Assembly: GCF_036373705.1 (NCBI RefSeq)
Contig: NC_089855.1
Span: forward strand, 49,680,318-49,744,317
Reading direction: 5' to 3'
Length of the DNA: 64,000 bases
DNA from: Amia ocellicauda
Lineage: Eukaryota > Chordata > Actinopteri > Amiiformes > Amiidae
This document shows positions 62,070 to 64,000 of the stretch, piece after piece. Position numbers and translations under genes: made by a program. The number at the start of each line of letters is the position of its first letter. The first letter of the stretch is position 1. The notes under the pieces were generated by a model. That model saw only the letters and a list, made by a program, of their open reading frames with translations, did no database searches and was not told where the DNA came from.

Positions 62070-64000
62070 TTATTTCCTTTTCTTTAGCACATACACTGCC
62101 GGCCAATCGGGCGGGCACAAACCTGTTCTGAGGCGAAAGTCTTCTGGGGTTTGTGCTTTTAAGTCCACAATCAAGTACCCGTAGTGATCTATTTTCCAAT
62201 GTGTACCCCTTTTTATTGTGATAGATCTGATTTCCGGCTGTAATAATCTCGCGAGGAGGCGCGTCTTTCTCGGTTACAAAACTTTGTACCAGGGTCGTCA
62301 GAGACTTGATGTTAATGAGCTTGTTGTTACAATGGTTCAGAGTGAAACCCTTAACTTTCATACAGGTCTTACCCGCAGCCGTTCTGTATGCGTAAGTCTT
62401 AGGACCCCCTGAAACAAACTCCACTATGTGGTCCTGAGGATCTAGCTCGCTCGTTAACTCCCCAAGGTAGTCCCCGAGGGGAGGGACCCAATCCCCTGGC
62501 CTGGTGACAAAGATTACAGAGTCAGTATCATGATAGAGCGTGCGTTCCTGCAGCTGATCCATTAAGTTGTACAGATCAAGCCGGGCGTAAGCCGTGGTAA
62601 AAACCGCTATGAAAACATTAACGTTTCCCTGTTTGGTGGGGAAATCTTTAGGGGCCCTCCACTGGACCTGTGCCACGTGGTCATTTAAGAATTGAAAGTG
62701 TGATACTGCATGTTGTTTGGAAAAGATAAATTCTATAAACTGTTCAGGGGTTTTAATCAAGGTTGTGTTTAGACGGTTATTTCTTTCCCCAAACTTACCC
62801 CACAGACTGTTTAAAATCAGTTTGGACATTTGTCTCTTGGCGGGGTTTACAGTTATGTTCCCCGGCTCTAGACGGATCCCTTCCTTTTCAAAATATTGCT
62901 GAACGTACCGCTCTTTGGCAGCGGAGTCAACACACCATGAGGGATAGCCCGATGCCTCCTGTTTCCCTTTCAGATGGGTCATAATGTACTCAGCAAAAAG
63001 AGTATCAGATTTTTCAGAAAAATGCCAAACCTCATACACCTTACCGACTCTGTAACCTTTCTCCACCGCCTTGTCAAGCTCAATGCTACACCAGACACCC
63101 GTCAGCGCTCTCTCGTCATCACTGTGCAGACAAGAGGTATTTTGATTTTCAGTTTCCACACACGTTCTACACAGAGGGAACATCAATTTTCCCGAACACC
63201 TGTAAGGCAACACGGGTAGGAACAGCTCACGAGGAGGGTACATGGTGACTTTGATCAAACCAAAGTACTGTCCGATTTCGAGAAAGTCACGATAAACAAT
63301 GGTTGGATGCCCCACCGGGTACATTTTGGTCTTGTTGACATAAGGGTACAGACTGGTGAAATCATAGTAATCTACTCTCTCACCCTCCTTTACCTCATAA
63401 TGTAAACAGAGGGCGTTGGTACGACCCCCAAATAACGCATCCCTGGGCTCTAGACGTTCAGGAAAGTCCAAGGTTTCCATAAACCGTTGTACCCCCACAT
63501 CCTGTTGCTTCAGGGTCGTCCACGCGTGTTCCCAAATCACCAGTACATTCAAACCATAGGTGTTTTTTAAAGTTTCAATTCGTTCCTGGAAATCATAGTA
63601 CATATCACCGCAGAGTTTTTGTGTTACGGGGTTAAAGGTGTTTGGGTCGAAGCACTGAGGACAGCCATGGTAAATACAACCAGCAAACTCATAAGCGGTA
63701 CGCCGCCCGGACACGTCGCTAAAACCGTCTAAGTAGTAAGGACCCATTTTGACTTCCCCTTGATTTAAAGCATGTCTGATGAAGATGTTATCCCGGGCAC
63801 TCAGATATTCCAGCCACTGTATGGAGACAGTCGAAAAGTTCTTTTGTCTAGCACGATAGTTGTCAGAAGTGGTGTCCGCTATAGTGTTTTTCTGCAAGAA
63901 ATTGGATCGATACATTTTCATGCAGAGAGACGCTATGGTCACACTTTGCAAAGGGTCGAGACCCGACGTGTTGATAACCTCGGTGCGGAAACGCAAACAG
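62070..64000 (-). pseudogene. Remains of Polinton ATPase and polymerase B (E3)
   Basis: Sequence matching the packaging ATPase and the polymerase is present, with the DFTSLYP and DTDS motifs recognisable. The block is broken and also cut by the window edge. Confidence 0.88.

Larger units (their letters stand above)
54928..64000. mobile_element. Polinton/Maverick copy E3, left part only, broken
   Basis: It starts AGTAGATAGTAG after CCTGTG and runs off the right window edge within the polymerase region. It follows E1 at 45,598 bp and shares the damage of E1 in the capsid block and protease. At least one further break is private to E3, so about three or four breaks are visible. Accessory genes and integrase remain open. 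Confidence 0.94.

Noticed and set aside
1-64000. CRISPR array, bacterial operon or prophage
   Set aside because: The long identical repeats are whole mobile elements and tRNA units, not short spaced repeats. Gene set, splice sites, poly(A) signals and tRNAs are eukaryotic.

Overview
The window is vertebrate genomic DNA, most likely from a ray-finned fish. It carries nuclear tRNA genes of vertebrate type (Gln-CTG, Glu-CTC and a split Ala-AGC). It also carries several copies of one Polinton/Maverick with gene content like that of fish elements and adintoviruses. No single-copy host protein gene was found, and the species cannot be fixed from this sequence.

Layout. The window is a slice of a higher-order tandem array. 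Polinton E0 (right part only) is 1-2991, tRNA spacer S1 is 2992-9329, Polinton E1 is 9330-25003, spacer S2 is 25004-32000, Polinton E2 is 32001-48589, spacer S3 is 48590-54927, and Polinton E3 (left part only) is 54928-64000. S3 repeats S1 at an offset of 45,598 bp, E3 repeats E1 and E2 repeats E0, so the large repeat is about 45.6 kb and holds two Polintons and two spacers. Each spacer holds two tandem tRNA units of about 2.8-3.5 kb: split tRNA-Ala (+), tRNA-Gln (-), tRNA-Glu (+).

Mobile elements. Every tRNA-Ala copy is split just after its anticodon by the same 1.83-kb TG...CA element, read as a solo LTR with GCAT target duplications. Every Polinton sits at the same point, 33 bp past a tRNA-Glu, between CCTGTG duplications. 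Uninterrupted versions of that site occur at the unit junctions inside the spacers. The simplest history is a tRNA array, then an LTR insertion into tRNA-Ala, then unit amplification, then one Polinton insertion, then amplification of the whole block.

Polinton content. E2 looks whole. On the + strand it has three left-end accessory genes (the third with a faint Bcl-2-like segment), a chromodomain integrase, minor capsid, basic core-like protein, major capsid and adenain-type protease. On the - strand it has two conserved small proteins, a packaging ATPase, a protein-primed DNA polymerase B, a short ORF and a Pro/Ser-rich protein. A candidate six-exon gene near the right end, which a plain ORF scan cannot see, has internal exons that are all multiples of three in the same phase. 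The two gene sets converge on a short zone with poly(A) signals for both strands. E1 and E3 are broken relatives sharing most of their damage. E0 and E3 are cut by the window edges.
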